Part shown: positions 1-8,824 of the stretch, in pieces
Position numbering within the stretch: position 1 is the stretch's first letter
Layout: the number at the start of each line of letters is the position of its first letter
NCBI GenBank assembly: GCA_027579435.1
Contig: JANBPK010001769.1
Span: 1-11,493 of the forward strand
Direction: 5' to 3'
Source of the DNA: Candolleomyces eurysporus
Lineage: Eukaryota > Basidiomycota > Agaricomycetes > Agaricales > Psathyrellaceae
Length of the DNA stretch: 11,493 nucleotides
The notes under the pieces: model-generated
Told to the model about the DNA's origin: nothing
Seen by the model: the letters and a program-made list of their open reading frames with translations, nothing else
The model's database searches: none
Position numbers and translations under genes: made by a program

Positions 1-279
1 ATTCTGCAGCTGCCTCGTCAACATGGCATGTTGAACTTGCACGCATCAAGTTGCATCATCTATAGTGCTGCAATANTTTTATGTGGCCCCTGCCCTGCTG
101 GCTTTGTTGGACTGTTAACGGTCACCGGGGTTCCACCATGCCAGGCAGGCAAGCGTCAATCCAGCCTACTGAACAAAACTCGGCAGCCGGTGTTCTGCCA
201 TGCCTTGTGACGCAGCGGGTCAATTATTGGATTCCATGATTTTCATACTTTGTAAAAGTACACATGCGATATGTAAATC
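1..279. other. No supported gene at left edge
   Basis: I see no convincing exon, RNA gene or repeat here. Short open frames exist on both strands, but none has clear splice sites or recognisable protein content. An N at position 76 precedes a T run. The stretch lies downstream of the 3' end of the minus-strand orphan gene that stops at 280, so it may hold that gene's 3' UTR or a further small exon I cannot prove. Confidence 0.4.
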
Positions 280-1109
280 TTATCCTGTACCATCGAGGGA
301 CCCCCCAAAATTTAGCACAAATCTTTGCGCTAGCTCCCACCTGGTGGGTTTCTTCTGTATTGGATTGGCAATCTGCCGCCGGGCTTTGCGTATAATGTCG
401 GTCGGTGCTTTCAATGGAATCCTGTATCCCGCCTCTCTCAAATTCTCCCTGAGCTTCTCCAGGCCAACAACGCGGAGGTTCGCTGCACTGCAACTGGCTA
501 GCTGCACCCAAGAGAGGAGTTTTCTGGCGTCTTCAAGATCGACAGGGGGCAGCGGCTGAATAGGCTTTTCGTTCCCAACCATTTGGCATCGATCTTCTTG
601 AAATGCGTTCAAACAATTGACAAGACTTTCCAGCCGCCGGGGTACAGGTCCAATTGTCGAGAGGGCGCACCACCATGGTTCCTTGTAGTCCGCTAAAACA
701 TCGTCCGACATGATGTTGTCCGGATCATATGCATGGTAGACCAGTGAACCCAGGACTTCCAGGGTCAGGACATCGACCCCAACAATCATCGTGTGTAGGT
801 AGTAGAAATANGGGGGGTATCTCCATGTGGTGATTGCAGGCAGTACAGGCTAAAACAACAGCGATTGCTAACCCCTTTTTGGCTTGAGTCTCACAAAATG
901 AAATGGATGCCGGTACAACTCACTGCCTCGTGGTGGAGATAAGAGAAGAACTCTGGATGCATGAGATTGAAACTCCAGTCCCTGATGGCAACGGAGGCCT
1001 TGATGGCAGCTCTAAGTCTGCTGGACATGTAGTATGTCCACAGTTGAAAGTCTTCGTCCTTGTAATCGGCGACATTGGATGGGGAAATGTGTGATGATGT
1101 CGAGGACAT
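280..1109 (-). CDS. Uncharacterised two-exon protein (orphan)
   Basis: I do not recognise this family. The likely start is the ATG at 1109-1107 (MSSTSSHISPSN...). Exon 1 runs to 895 and carries a segment with many aromatic and basic residues (DFQLWTYYMSSRLRAAIKAS). A 45-nt intron, 894-850, has a GTGAGA donor and a GTTGTTTTAG acceptor. Exon 2 runs from 849 to the stop at 280-282 and encodes a hydrophobic stretch (MIVGVDVLTLEVLGSLVYHA), then PVPRRLESLVNCLNAF and a basic, helical C-terminus (RKARRQIANPIQKKPTRWEL). Joining exon 1 to exon 2 gives the wrong frame unless one base is gained or lost near the N at 811, which sits beside a run of six G, so I suspect an unresolved homopolymer. No catalytic motif is visible. 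It shares the strand of the two dioxygenase copies downstream in coordinates. The coding nature of exon 2 (169 codons open) is fairly secure; the exon 1 join is less so. Confidence 0.5.
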
Positions 1110-1249
1110 GATGGTGAAGAGTGAAGCCTGGAAATTCAAAAACTGAGTGTTGCCCAGCCATCATCTCACTAAAATGGACATCATTTCTCACATAATAGGG
1201 GTAGAAAGCATGGACACTGGTTGCCGGGGTTCCCAGTAACCTGACACTA

Positions 1250-1745
1250 GATAGCACAAAGGCATGCCATGGCATGTTTGATCTCGTCTCACCCAACTGA
1301 AATCAAGGGTCATTGATTCAGCCAGAGTTTTGACAGCCAGAGAAGAAATAGGAGCTATCGTGTATTCACCGGTGGCTGAGGTTAGTCAATTTACATCGTT
1401 TCTTATGACAGACACTGGTGAGTGGGCTTCCTAGTGCACACGAGTCCCAAGGCATTTAGCACGTTTGATTTCTACTTTTCTGGCTCAACTGAAAGTTAAG
1501 GGTGACCTTGATTCAACCAGGGCTCTGACAGCCAGGGAAGAGAAATAGATAGTACGGTCACCAGTGGCCGGGGTTGGTCGTAATTTATATCATTCACCGC
1601 TACCGATATTACCAGGTAGTAAGCTTATTAAAATTCTCTGCGTCCAGCCCAACTGAAAATCATATCATCTGTATGACGGGTTTTGACAGCTAAAGAAAAT
1701 ACATAAATGGTATGTAATTCTGGGTATAGTGCACCAGCAAACTGC
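1250..1745. repeat. Diverged tandem repeat, 2-3 units of about 165-190 bp
   Basis: The anchor CAACTGAAA recurs at 1294, 1486 and 1650 (spacings 192 and 164). Around it the units share, in the same order: AAGGCAT...GTTTGAT before the anchor, AAGGGT and TTGATTCA after it, then TTTTGACAGCCAG or CTCTGACAGCCAG, a GAAGARAAATA block, TCACCGGTGGCTGAGG or TCACCAGTGGCCGGGG, and an AATTTAYAT block. Unit 3 is the most decayed. A partial match (CACTGGTTGCCGGGGTTCC at about 1215) may mark a further fragment. No open frame is kept across units, so this is non-coding repeat sequence between the orphan gene and dioxygenase copy A. Its origin (satellite-like array or remnant of a mobile element) is unknown. 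Confidence 0.65.
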
Positions 1746-1799
1746 GTCTAATTCTACCGAGGTTTTGAGGAAGAGCATCTAAGGTATATCTTAAATGCA

Positions 1800-3078
1800 T
1801 CAAGATGGACGATGGTAACGAACATGGCTTATAGTAGGGGCCTCCCAACAGCAGGCACAAAAGTGTTCCAGGATTCCAGAGGGCTTCCACTTGTAAACTT
1901 GAGAATCAACCTTTCTCAGTTTACCGAGGTTGTGGTCCTCTGTTGAGGCGGCAGCAACAACGTTCTCGATCGAGGCAGAGGCTCCAGCTGGTAGGTCTGC
2001 AAGGCCAACATAATGGACGAGGGGATTACAAAATGATTGGGTGAGGATGAATCGTTCCCCGGCGACAGGTGGGAAACCATGGGGAATATAGTGCGCCATG
2101 ATGGCAGTAACAGTGCCTGGCTCACAAACACTGGTGTGAGCACACGCAGGCAGGTCGACCAGTCCTGGTGCAAAATCCCCGAACTGTGCATGCACTACCC
2201 AATCTCGCTGCCAACTTGCTGGCTTGTAAGGTGCGGTAGGATGAGAGTAGTTGGATAAAAGCTGGAGGAGTGGGAATGGGAGGCAAAATGAGGGCAACAA
2301 ATCGTTCACCAAGTCCTGATTGTCTACCTCTGCTTTGGAGAGATGCCGCCAGACCTGTTCCATCTGCTGATATTGATGAGGGAGGGTAATGTGATTGATT
2401 GCAGAGAGGATGCAGAACAAGGGTTCCAGGTTTTCAAAAAATGTTTTGACCACCACAGGATGGTTTCTGCATACCCTTGTTGGGCCAGGTTTCTAATATT
2501 GAGATTAGTTGGTCGTCAAAAAAGTATGGGGACGATACTTGCTAATTGTGCTGTATCCATGAAACAACAAGGTGAAAGGCGGGCCATCCCAGGACGATAT
2601 TTCGAGGAGCAGGGATACTCAGCTTCGCCATATGTTCCTGGGCTGCTTAGGAAGTCGGGAACCTTGGCAAGGAGAGATGCCACCGTGGTTTCTGTGATCT
2701 TTTGCAGGTGGGGAGATATTGCACTGGGGATATTCCATGCGACAAGCCGCTCTTCTTGATCTACGACAACGAGAGGCCGGCCAGTAACACTGTGACCTGG
2801 ACTCCACAAGTCAACTTCACCCTTGTGTCTAATGACGTCTTCAATTGATTTGATCCCTAGAGGCACTAAGAATAGTTAGCACGGCGGCCGGGGTATATCA
2901 AAGTGGCAGTACCTTGATTTCTAAAAGCAGACACACATGCCCGGACTGCTTGAGTGATGTCTGCCAGCAGGTCGTCTATTTCTGTCGGAATTCTAACGTC
3001 ACAGCTGATTGCTTCGGTGGCGCTTGTGGGGCCGAGCTCAGGATCCCATATTTGCAATGCGGTGAGACAAGTTAGCTT
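1800..3078 (-). pseudogene. TET/JBP-like 2OG-Fe(II) dioxygenase, copy A, degenerate
   Basis: Paralogue of the copy at 4498-5896, sharing intron positions. Exon 1 (about 3078-2913) encodes KLTCLTALQIW...RIPTEIDDLL..ITQAVRACVSAF. Intron 1 (2912-2866, 47 nt) has a GTACTG donor, CTAAC branch and TTCTTAG acceptor. Exon 2 (2865-2539) carries GRPLVVVDQEERLVAWNIPS. Intron 2 (2538-2493) has GTATCG, ACTAAT and TATTAG. Exon 3 (2492-1800) holds the dioxygenase core: LVDLP, CEPGTVTAIM, IPHGF and GERF. The distal iron-binding His (in IPHGF, exon-3 region) and the 2-oxoglutarate-binding Arg (GERF) remain. The HxD dyad seen in copy B (HRD) is Tyr-Lys-Pro here (2228-2220). Intron 2 as drawn joins phase 1 to phase 0 and would frameshift; a poor GTCCCC donor would repair the frame. 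The N-terminal half of exon 1 is missing where the GCGGCTT-rich island begins. Family members oxidise 5-methylcytosine; this copy is predicted inactive. Confidence 0.7.
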
Positions 3079-3084
3079 TACACG

Positions 3085-4330
3085 TTGATACGACCGCGTC
3101 TGTTTTAGTGAATATAAGTTCCTTTTTCGCGATAATAAATTATAAAGTTGACGCGGTCTGAGTCTCTAAGTACAAGAATGACTACGCTATTGATAAGGTT
3201 CACGCGGCTTGAGAGGGAAAAGAGTTAGTACTATGACTCTAGGGACACGAGAGTTGAAGCTACTTGAGGCTGTCAACTTGAAGCCGCCCCAGTTGTATTA
3301 TACCCTGACCGGAGAAGCTACTTGAATTGACGCCGTGCTAAAAGTCAGGCGGCTTGACTCAAGCGGCTTCAGAAAGTCTTATACCTTTTACACGCAACTG
3401 CTCAGACACTCAGGCGGCACAACCAGAGGGTCTGAGAATCAGGCGGCTTCCCATTAATCGAGTACAAGTGCTGGAGCGGCACAAAGGGTCTTTCGAAACG
3501 ACGAAGTCCATGGCTGGTGGCGCAGCTGGGTGGCTGTGATAAACTCCGACGTGGCGCGAGGAACTGAAGCGGCTCGAGTCCTGAGTCAAGGGAATGACCA
3601 GACCGACCGTTGGCATCGGGTGAAAAGGTGCAGGTGATGCCAGGTGAGGCAACTGTACCTGTCCAAGCGGCTTGAGACTAGCAACGAGAGTAGGGGACGC
3701 GGAGCAAGGATGCCCGTCCACTCTTGATCATCAGTCGGCATCTCACGCGGCTTCACCAGAAAGGAAATGGTGATCTAAATTTGGCGTTCAGAGGCGCGCC
3801 TGACTCGCGCGGCTACAATCTTGGCGCGGTCTCTACCAATACCCGGTTCTATTTTCTCTTTATCTTTTGCTTGGACCCTTATTATTGGCTATGACTTGTC
3901 TATCACATGTGTCTCTTTATCTATTTTTATGCAGCTCGAAGTAGTATATATACACGCTAACTACTGACTCGAGTGGCATCATCGTATCATTGTTGTTTTA
4001 TCTTTTACTTGCGTTTATCGACAAATCTATCGAGCTTTTCTGCTTATATTTCACACGGCGTGAACTATCAGTCGCATCGGAACTTAGGAACTTAAGCGGT
4101 CATAAGGCTTGACTACTTGGGAATAGGAACCTTACTAGCTGTACACTAGGGTACTTCTAGTTTCTGTGGAGTGTATCAAAGAGAGAACTAGAGAACATAG
4201 TATTCTTAATTCAATCTATAACCCCCACAAACTCGCACTTTGACTTTCGTGCGGCCTGACTCTCACACCGCGTGACTACACACCGCTTGTATACAGGTTG
4301 CGGTTGGTGTTTTGTGTGTGTGTTTCTGAG
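3085..4330 (+). mobile_element. Non-coding island with GCGGCTTGA motifs; possible solo LTR or non-autonomous element
   Basis: About 1.25 kb without a credible ORF. GCGGCTT occurs exactly at 3204, 3349, 3363, 3443, 3667 and 3747, all on the plus strand. Variants occur at 3153 and 3826 (GCGGTCT), 3569 (GCGGCTC) and 3809 (GCGGCTA), and an inverted copy at 3281. The motif is often followed by GAGTC, GACTC or GAGAC. The right third holds TATATATA (3945-3952) and, at about 4201-4229, an AT-rich stretch ending TCAATCTATAACCCCCACA, which resembles the 3' end of a retrotransposon LTR. Further CACCGCGTGACT-type words follow to about 4290. The left edge abuts the broken exon 1 of dioxygenase copy A. I could not find terminal inverted repeats or a target-site duplication, so the exact ends and class remain open. 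Confidence 0.45.
3945..3952 (+). promoter_or_regulatory. TATA-box-like element
   Basis: TATATATA lies in the non-coding island, downstream of the GCGGCTT motif cluster. If the island is an LTR, the motif cluster would be the U3 enhancer part and this the core promoter. No downstream ORF is present on the plus strand, so a role in transcription is inference only. Confidence 0.25.
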
Positions 4331-4497
4331 CTCGGCAGCACCGATCTCATCAATGTGTTAGCCGATTGGATGACATGAAGCAAATATTAGATATGAGGAA
4401 GGTGGGTAGGAGAGAAGGAGCTCGATTAAGGTTTGCAGTCAAAAAATTTCATTTTCCTAGTTAGGCCCTGACTCCCATGCATGTGCTCTGACAGTTA
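4331..4497. other. Short intergenic stretch 3' of dioxygenase copy B
   Basis: This lies between the repeat-rich island and the stop codon of the minus-strand dioxygenase copy B. I looked here for the missing N-terminal half of copy A's first exon and did not find it. It probably includes the 3' UTR of copy B. A short TG microsatellite sits just outside, at about 4311-4322. Confidence 0.35.
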
Positions 4498-5896
4498 CTA
4501 TATATGGGTGACGCTCATGGGCGCGAAAGTATAGGTGTTTGGTGTCGCTCCATACCTCTCCCAATGGAAATTCCTGGTCAGATTTCCAATGTTTTCGATA
4601 AGTGAGATGGAAGGCGGCTGTGGTTCTGGCTTCCCCAGGAAGGCATGCAAAAACACGCCAGGCCAAACAAATTGTGCAAAGCAGAATCGTTCACTGTTGA
4701 CTGGCCGAACACCGTGGATGAAGATCTTGCCCATGAGTCCGGTGACCATACCTGGATTGTATGCGCATTTGAGTCCTATGGTTGGGAGAGATAAGACCCC
4801 ATTGTCGTAGTTTCCGAAGGTTGCCAGGAGGTCGTATCCAAGTGCCCACCCTCGAGTGTCTCTGTGATCCAAGGTCTCTCGGTTGACAATGAGCTGCATA
4901 CAGTGAAATGGGGAAGACCAAAACTCCAAGAGGTCGAGCATGTCCTGCCGATGATTTACAGGGACACATGCAATCCGCTTCGAGAGTCGGAAGCATTGGG
5001 AAAATTGGGCTGGGTTCATGATCCTCAACAGCACTGCCATAATGCACATCACCGGTGTTATATTGTTGAGGTATTCCAAAATCGCCTGCTGGTGTTTAAG
5101 ACAGCTGCTTGATGGGCCGGGGTTTTCCTCGGGGAGGGACTGGATTAAACGTCAGACATGCCAGGTGACCGGGAAGGTAACATACATCGTGCGCTTGCTG
5201 GAACCAGCAGTAGCATAAACAGGCTGCTCCATGTCCCCACACATTGGCCGCCGATGTTTGGAATAGGGAAGGGTCACACCAGGTTGGAGGGCCATCGCCA
5301 ACTTTGAATAATGTAGGGGCCTTTTCGTGCAGTTGCCTTGTCGCCTTCTCCACGAGGCGTTGGAGACGGCTAGAGATTACGGAGGGCAAATGCCATAGTC
5401 CTATCTCACCGGCTTTGTCAACAACAATGAATGGCCGGGTTTCAAGGCTGCGGGTGTGGCTTGGTGGGGGGAATTTTGCCATCATTGCTGCCTCTGCCTT
5501 CACATTGAAACCATTTTGCATCTTTGAGAGGGATTGTTCGTACTCCCGAAGTTCCCATGGCAGCGTCACTAACTTGTCTCAACTTCTGGTTTATTGAGAT
5601 TGATGGTGGAACAAACCTCAAGTGGCAAACGCCTCAACACAAGTGCGTGCTGCCAGAAGAATATCGGAATAGATGTCTTGAATCTCGTCCGGGATTTCAA
5701 TGTCTATTTTCTTGCGTTCCTTCTCGCTGTGGAATACCTGAATGGCAACACAGGCAGCCATCCATGCTTTATTCCAAGCGCGGTTCCATCTTGGATTCAG
5801 TTCGGAAGGGTCACAGGGGGAGTGATGGCTCATGTAGGGTAGATGGTGATTGTGGCCCACAGTTAAGTCCATATTTAAAGATGACCATTTCCCCAT
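4498..5896 (-). CDS. TET/JBP-like 2OG-Fe(II) dioxygenase, copy B
   Basis: Predicted iron/2-oxoglutarate dioxygenase of the fungal TET/JBP type, which oxidises 5-methylcytosine in DNA. Exons: 5896-5617, 5568-5186 and 5139-4498. Introns are 48 nt (GTTTGT..GTTAG) and 46 nt (GTATGT, CTGAC branch, AATCCAG); phases agree throughout. Total is about 434 residues. Exon 1 has a Trp-rich helix (RWNRAWNKAWMAACVAIQ) and IPDEIQDIYSDILLAARTC. Exon 2 has ETRPFIVVDKAGEIGLWHLP. Exon 3 has the core: NRETLDHRD (Fe ligands His 4866-4864 and Asp 4860-4858), FGNYDNGVLSLP, AYNPGMV, FIHGV (third Fe ligand) and SERF (2OG Arg). The whole active site is intact, but codon 5620-5618 is TGA, one codon before the donor; copy A has CAA there. 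Either the gene is a recent pseudogene or the transcript is spliced differently. The start could also be an internal ATG (5872) or lie in an upstream exon from ATG 6035. The family assignment rests on motif order, not on a search. Confidence 0.75.
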
Positions 5897-6091
5897 TTAT
5901 ATTTGGACTGATTGACTGAATTTTTGCAGGCTCGATGCGGTAATTCATGCGATCAATTTGGATATCATACGACAGGGAACCATTGTTGAATGCAATACAG
6001 AAAGGATGACTATAGGCCTCTGTGGAGATGTGCATAATGACCTTGTGGCTTAGGGGTATAAAGACTGCGTGTTTGGCGCCGAGAGCTCAAG

Positions 6092-8457
6092 TCAAACAAG
6101 CGATCTGGGTTTGCCAGGGTTCCAGGCACTTTTTTTTGTGACCATACGAGGTGCAGGCCTGTGGGCTTGACTTCGGGTATTCTTCGCTGGGCTACCCTCA
6201 CTAGGTCTAGGTGAGGGCGAGGGTGCTGGATCACCGGGGTTGGGTTGTGCAGTTGATTTTTTTTTTTNCCTTGGAGGCCCAATCTTGATGTCACCAGGCT
6301 CCGGTATCTTGTCTATGTCTGACGCATTGTCAGAATCTTTGCCATCTTGCAAAAACAGGTCTGATCCATTGTCAGAATTGTTCCTTTTGTGTTTCTCTCC
6401 TGTTTCCGACTCTTTGTTTCCATCCGTACCACCACCAGACTCTCTGTCCCTTGAATTCACCCACGACCCATTTTTGTCCCTTCCATCCGAGGGTCCTGCC
6501 AGGTTTCCCAAATCGATCACTCTATTCAGATGGCAGTAATCTTCAAGTTCAATAAATCAGGCCACCGAGTCGACGGATACTTTGTGTTTTTTACTCGGGT
6601 GGTCAGGGCTTGATCCAGGAGTTTGAAACACTGGTGGACTTATTGTACCCTCTCCACTTTTGCAGCCAGAGTCATCCTCGTCCCCTTTTTTTGCCGGGGT
6701 TTCATTGCCGAGTTTCTTGCTGAAAACCCGGTTGTCTGAGCCGCTCGAGTCAGAGTCTTGATCCAAGTCCGAGCTATCTTGGCTTGAGGTTGAGACGGTG
6801 CCTTCATCTTCTGCCACTCCTCCCCATTCATCCTCAGAAGCCCATTCCTCTTTGTCAACCGATTCATCATCAGCCCATTCATCTTCCAAGTCTTCATCCA
6901 ACTCTTCTTGCCCCTTCTTCCCCCCACCTGACTTCGCCTGCTTCCCTTTCCTACCCGAAGTACTCTTCCCTTTCCCACCTGACTCTGAATGCTTTTTTGA
7001 ACAGGTTTGCCTTGTCTCCATTTCTTCCTCACTGCTTTCCTCCGATTTGACGTTTTTGAAGCCTGGCTTATCAGGGATGACAGGGGCCTTCCACCGGGGT
7101 TCACGAGGCCCCGGCTTTTTATACCAACTTTGTTGCCAATGTGAGAACTCGAATACCACATCTTTGCCAGCTCTCTGTCTTTCCAACCAGAAAATCAGAA
7201 GGAACAAACAATCGTTGATTGGCACCTTGGATGGATCTTTGAGCAATTCAATCAAGTTATCAGGCAGATATTTCGAGCGAATATACTGCTGTGGTTCTTT
7301 GATTATATCACTCCAAGGCACCGTCGGCTCCTTGGAAGTGACTGGTCCAGCAAGTCCCCAGTGCATCGAGAGGAATGTTTGGAGCATGGTTTGAAGGTAT
7401 TCCTGAAGACCTGAAAACTCGGCAGGAACCTCCCCGGACTCTGCCACCAAGTCAACATCTGGCAGGATAGGTTCACCCCACTTGTTCATGGGCAAATGCA
7501 TCGTCTTCCTTGATTTTCCCATTTGTCGAGTGATTCCAGCTGCTTCTTCGGCTTCCATGACCCCCCNAGTTTGCATTGACATATTCCTCCGATCTCCTGA
7601 ACTCCGCTATCTGCAATTTCTGCCTTCATTTTGGAGCTGAAAGATCGTCCATCCCCGGCCATGTTCTTTGTATAGTCCATCATACCAGCTTGAACTCCCT
7701 TGGAAGTCTTGTGTGCATAGAGGACAAAGAAAACCGTTCCATATTGCTTTCTGCAGTCTTCAAAAAACGCAAGGGAACATTTGGGAATTGCCTTGATTGC
7801 AGTGCTACAAACACCGGTGGCCACAGGCTGTCAGAATAAAAGCCCGGTGGATGAAGAGTTTGTCACTTACTCCAACTGAACCTCATCTCCAGGACCCATG
7901 GCATTCCACTCATTCGCAATGGTTTGCAACTTGTCCACTTCTTCCTTGGGGAGGCTTTCATAGAGTTCGGTCAGCGCTTTGGCCGTTGTTCCAATCAACC
8001 AGGAATTCTTGTCCTCTTTTTGAAGCTCAGCGGCACGCTTTTTGATCTTTTCTTTGTTTTGCTGATAGAAAACCCGGCAGGCATTGTACAACTTGGTTGC
8101 AATCTTGGCTGCCCTGACACGCGACCTCATCCTGTCCCTAATCCATCTTCGGACCGCCTTGTCAATTCTTTCCTGCATGAATGCATCCACCTCCTCCAGA
8201 TTGTGCTGTACACAATATCCTTCAATTATTTTGGTGACTGTTGTGGATAGAAGTCAGGCACGCAGAGGAAGAGGGGTGTCTTTGTACCTTTGGCGTGCAT
8301 CGTTGCAAATTTTTAGGTCGCTTTCAGTGAGGCGGTACTTTGAATTCAGCTTCTTCCAACGGGAAAGCCAACTTGCTCTAGCCTTGGCCTCCCTGTTTGA
8401 TCTTTTCTTCTTCCTTTGAGGCTCGGTAGCTGCAGCAGACAATTTGGTGACTGCCAT
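6092..8457 (-). CDS. Uncharacterised Agaricomycete multicopy protein with acidic/Lys-rich tail
   Basis: The start ATG at 8457 has a strong context (AACCATGGCAG). Exon 1, 8457-8262: basic, with NREAKARASWLSRW, YRLTESDLKICNDARQRYKD. Exon 2, 8219-7871: DAFMQERIDKAVRRWI, RVRAAKIATKLYNACRVFYQQ, and WNAMGPGDE. Exon 3 begins at 7804: KCSLAFFEDCRKQYGTVFFV, then MNKWGEPILPDV, VPWSDIIKEPQQYI, KYLPDNL and LLIFWLERQRAGKDVVFEF. Introns 8261-8220 (42 nt) and 7870-7805 (66 nt, GTAAGT, CTGAC, TTTGTAG) keep phase; another donor for intron 1 (8287, AG/GTACAA) would break it. One added G in the run beside the N at 7567 is needed to keep exon 3 open to 6557. After about residue 300 it becomes acidic and Ser-rich (EDEWADDES, SDLDQDSDSSGSD) with Lys-rich patches (KGKSTSGRKGKQ), which suggests a nuclear protein. 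A Lys/Pro/Ser-rich frame at 6520-6092 may be a terminal exon. I recall similar hypothetical proteins in many Agaricomycetes; no function is known to me. Confidence 0.65.
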
Positions 8458-8824
8458 GGTTGCAATATGTTGGTGGTAGCAAGCAAAAAGTGGGATGTTT
8501 TTTTCTGGTTTTTGTTTATTTGTTTGTTCAATCCAACCAAGGGGCAATCATTAGGCCAAGAGACATGATCTCAACAATCCACCAGAAAAGCAATAGCATC
8601 CTGCACTCCCCATGTGCTCTGTACCTTATCATGAAATCACTGGACCCAAAGCTCCAAATCAAAGCCTCAGCATCCGAGCTATTTGATCGGTGTTTTTGGT
8701 TGTGCAATAACCCCAGCAGAGCTGGCTAGATTCGTGCCTGATCAATATTGGATGACATCATTCGAGACTTGGTATAAGTTGAGGATAAGCATTTATTGCT
8801 CTTGTTTTTTCATTCCTACCTCCC
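8458..8824. promoter_or_regulatory. Divergent intergenic region between orphan gene and KDZ gene
   Basis: These 367 bp separate two head-to-head starts: the minus-strand ATG at 8457 and the plus-strand ATG at 8825. The stretch is moderately AT-rich with T-runs near the minus-strand start and a weak GTATAAG at about 8771 on the plus strand. No long ORF or RNA gene is visible. The arrangement would allow a shared bidirectional promoter, which is inference. Confidence 0.4.

Noticed and set aside
200..559. Plus-strand open frame opposite the orphan gene
   Set aside because: The minus-strand frame is longer (169 codons) and has a splice-linked upstream exon; the plus frame has no recognisable content.
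2343..2759. Plus-strand open frame of 138 codons
   Set aside because: It lies opposite exons 2-3 of dioxygenase copy A, whose homology with copy B fixes the coding strand.
3085..4330. Firm call of a solo LTR with target-site duplication
   Set aside because: An LTR-like 3' end and a TATA box are present, but I found no matching TG start with a 4-6 bp flanking duplication.
5811..6035. Upstream 74-codon minus-strand frame (MHISTEAYSH...) as a first exon of dioxygenase copy B
   Set aside because: No splice donor and acceptor pair joins it convincingly to the frame starting at 5896; kept only as a possibility.
6798..7394. Long plus-strand open frame of 198 codons
   Set aside because: It is the antisense shadow of the acidic/Ser-rich minus-strand exon; its Ser/Pro-rich composition mirrors GAA/GAT-rich codons on the other strand.
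4367..8759. Shared 12-mer ATTGGATGACAT at about 4367 and 8748 as possible element ends
   Set aside because: A few matching 12-mers are expected by chance in a window of this size, and the flanks do not match.
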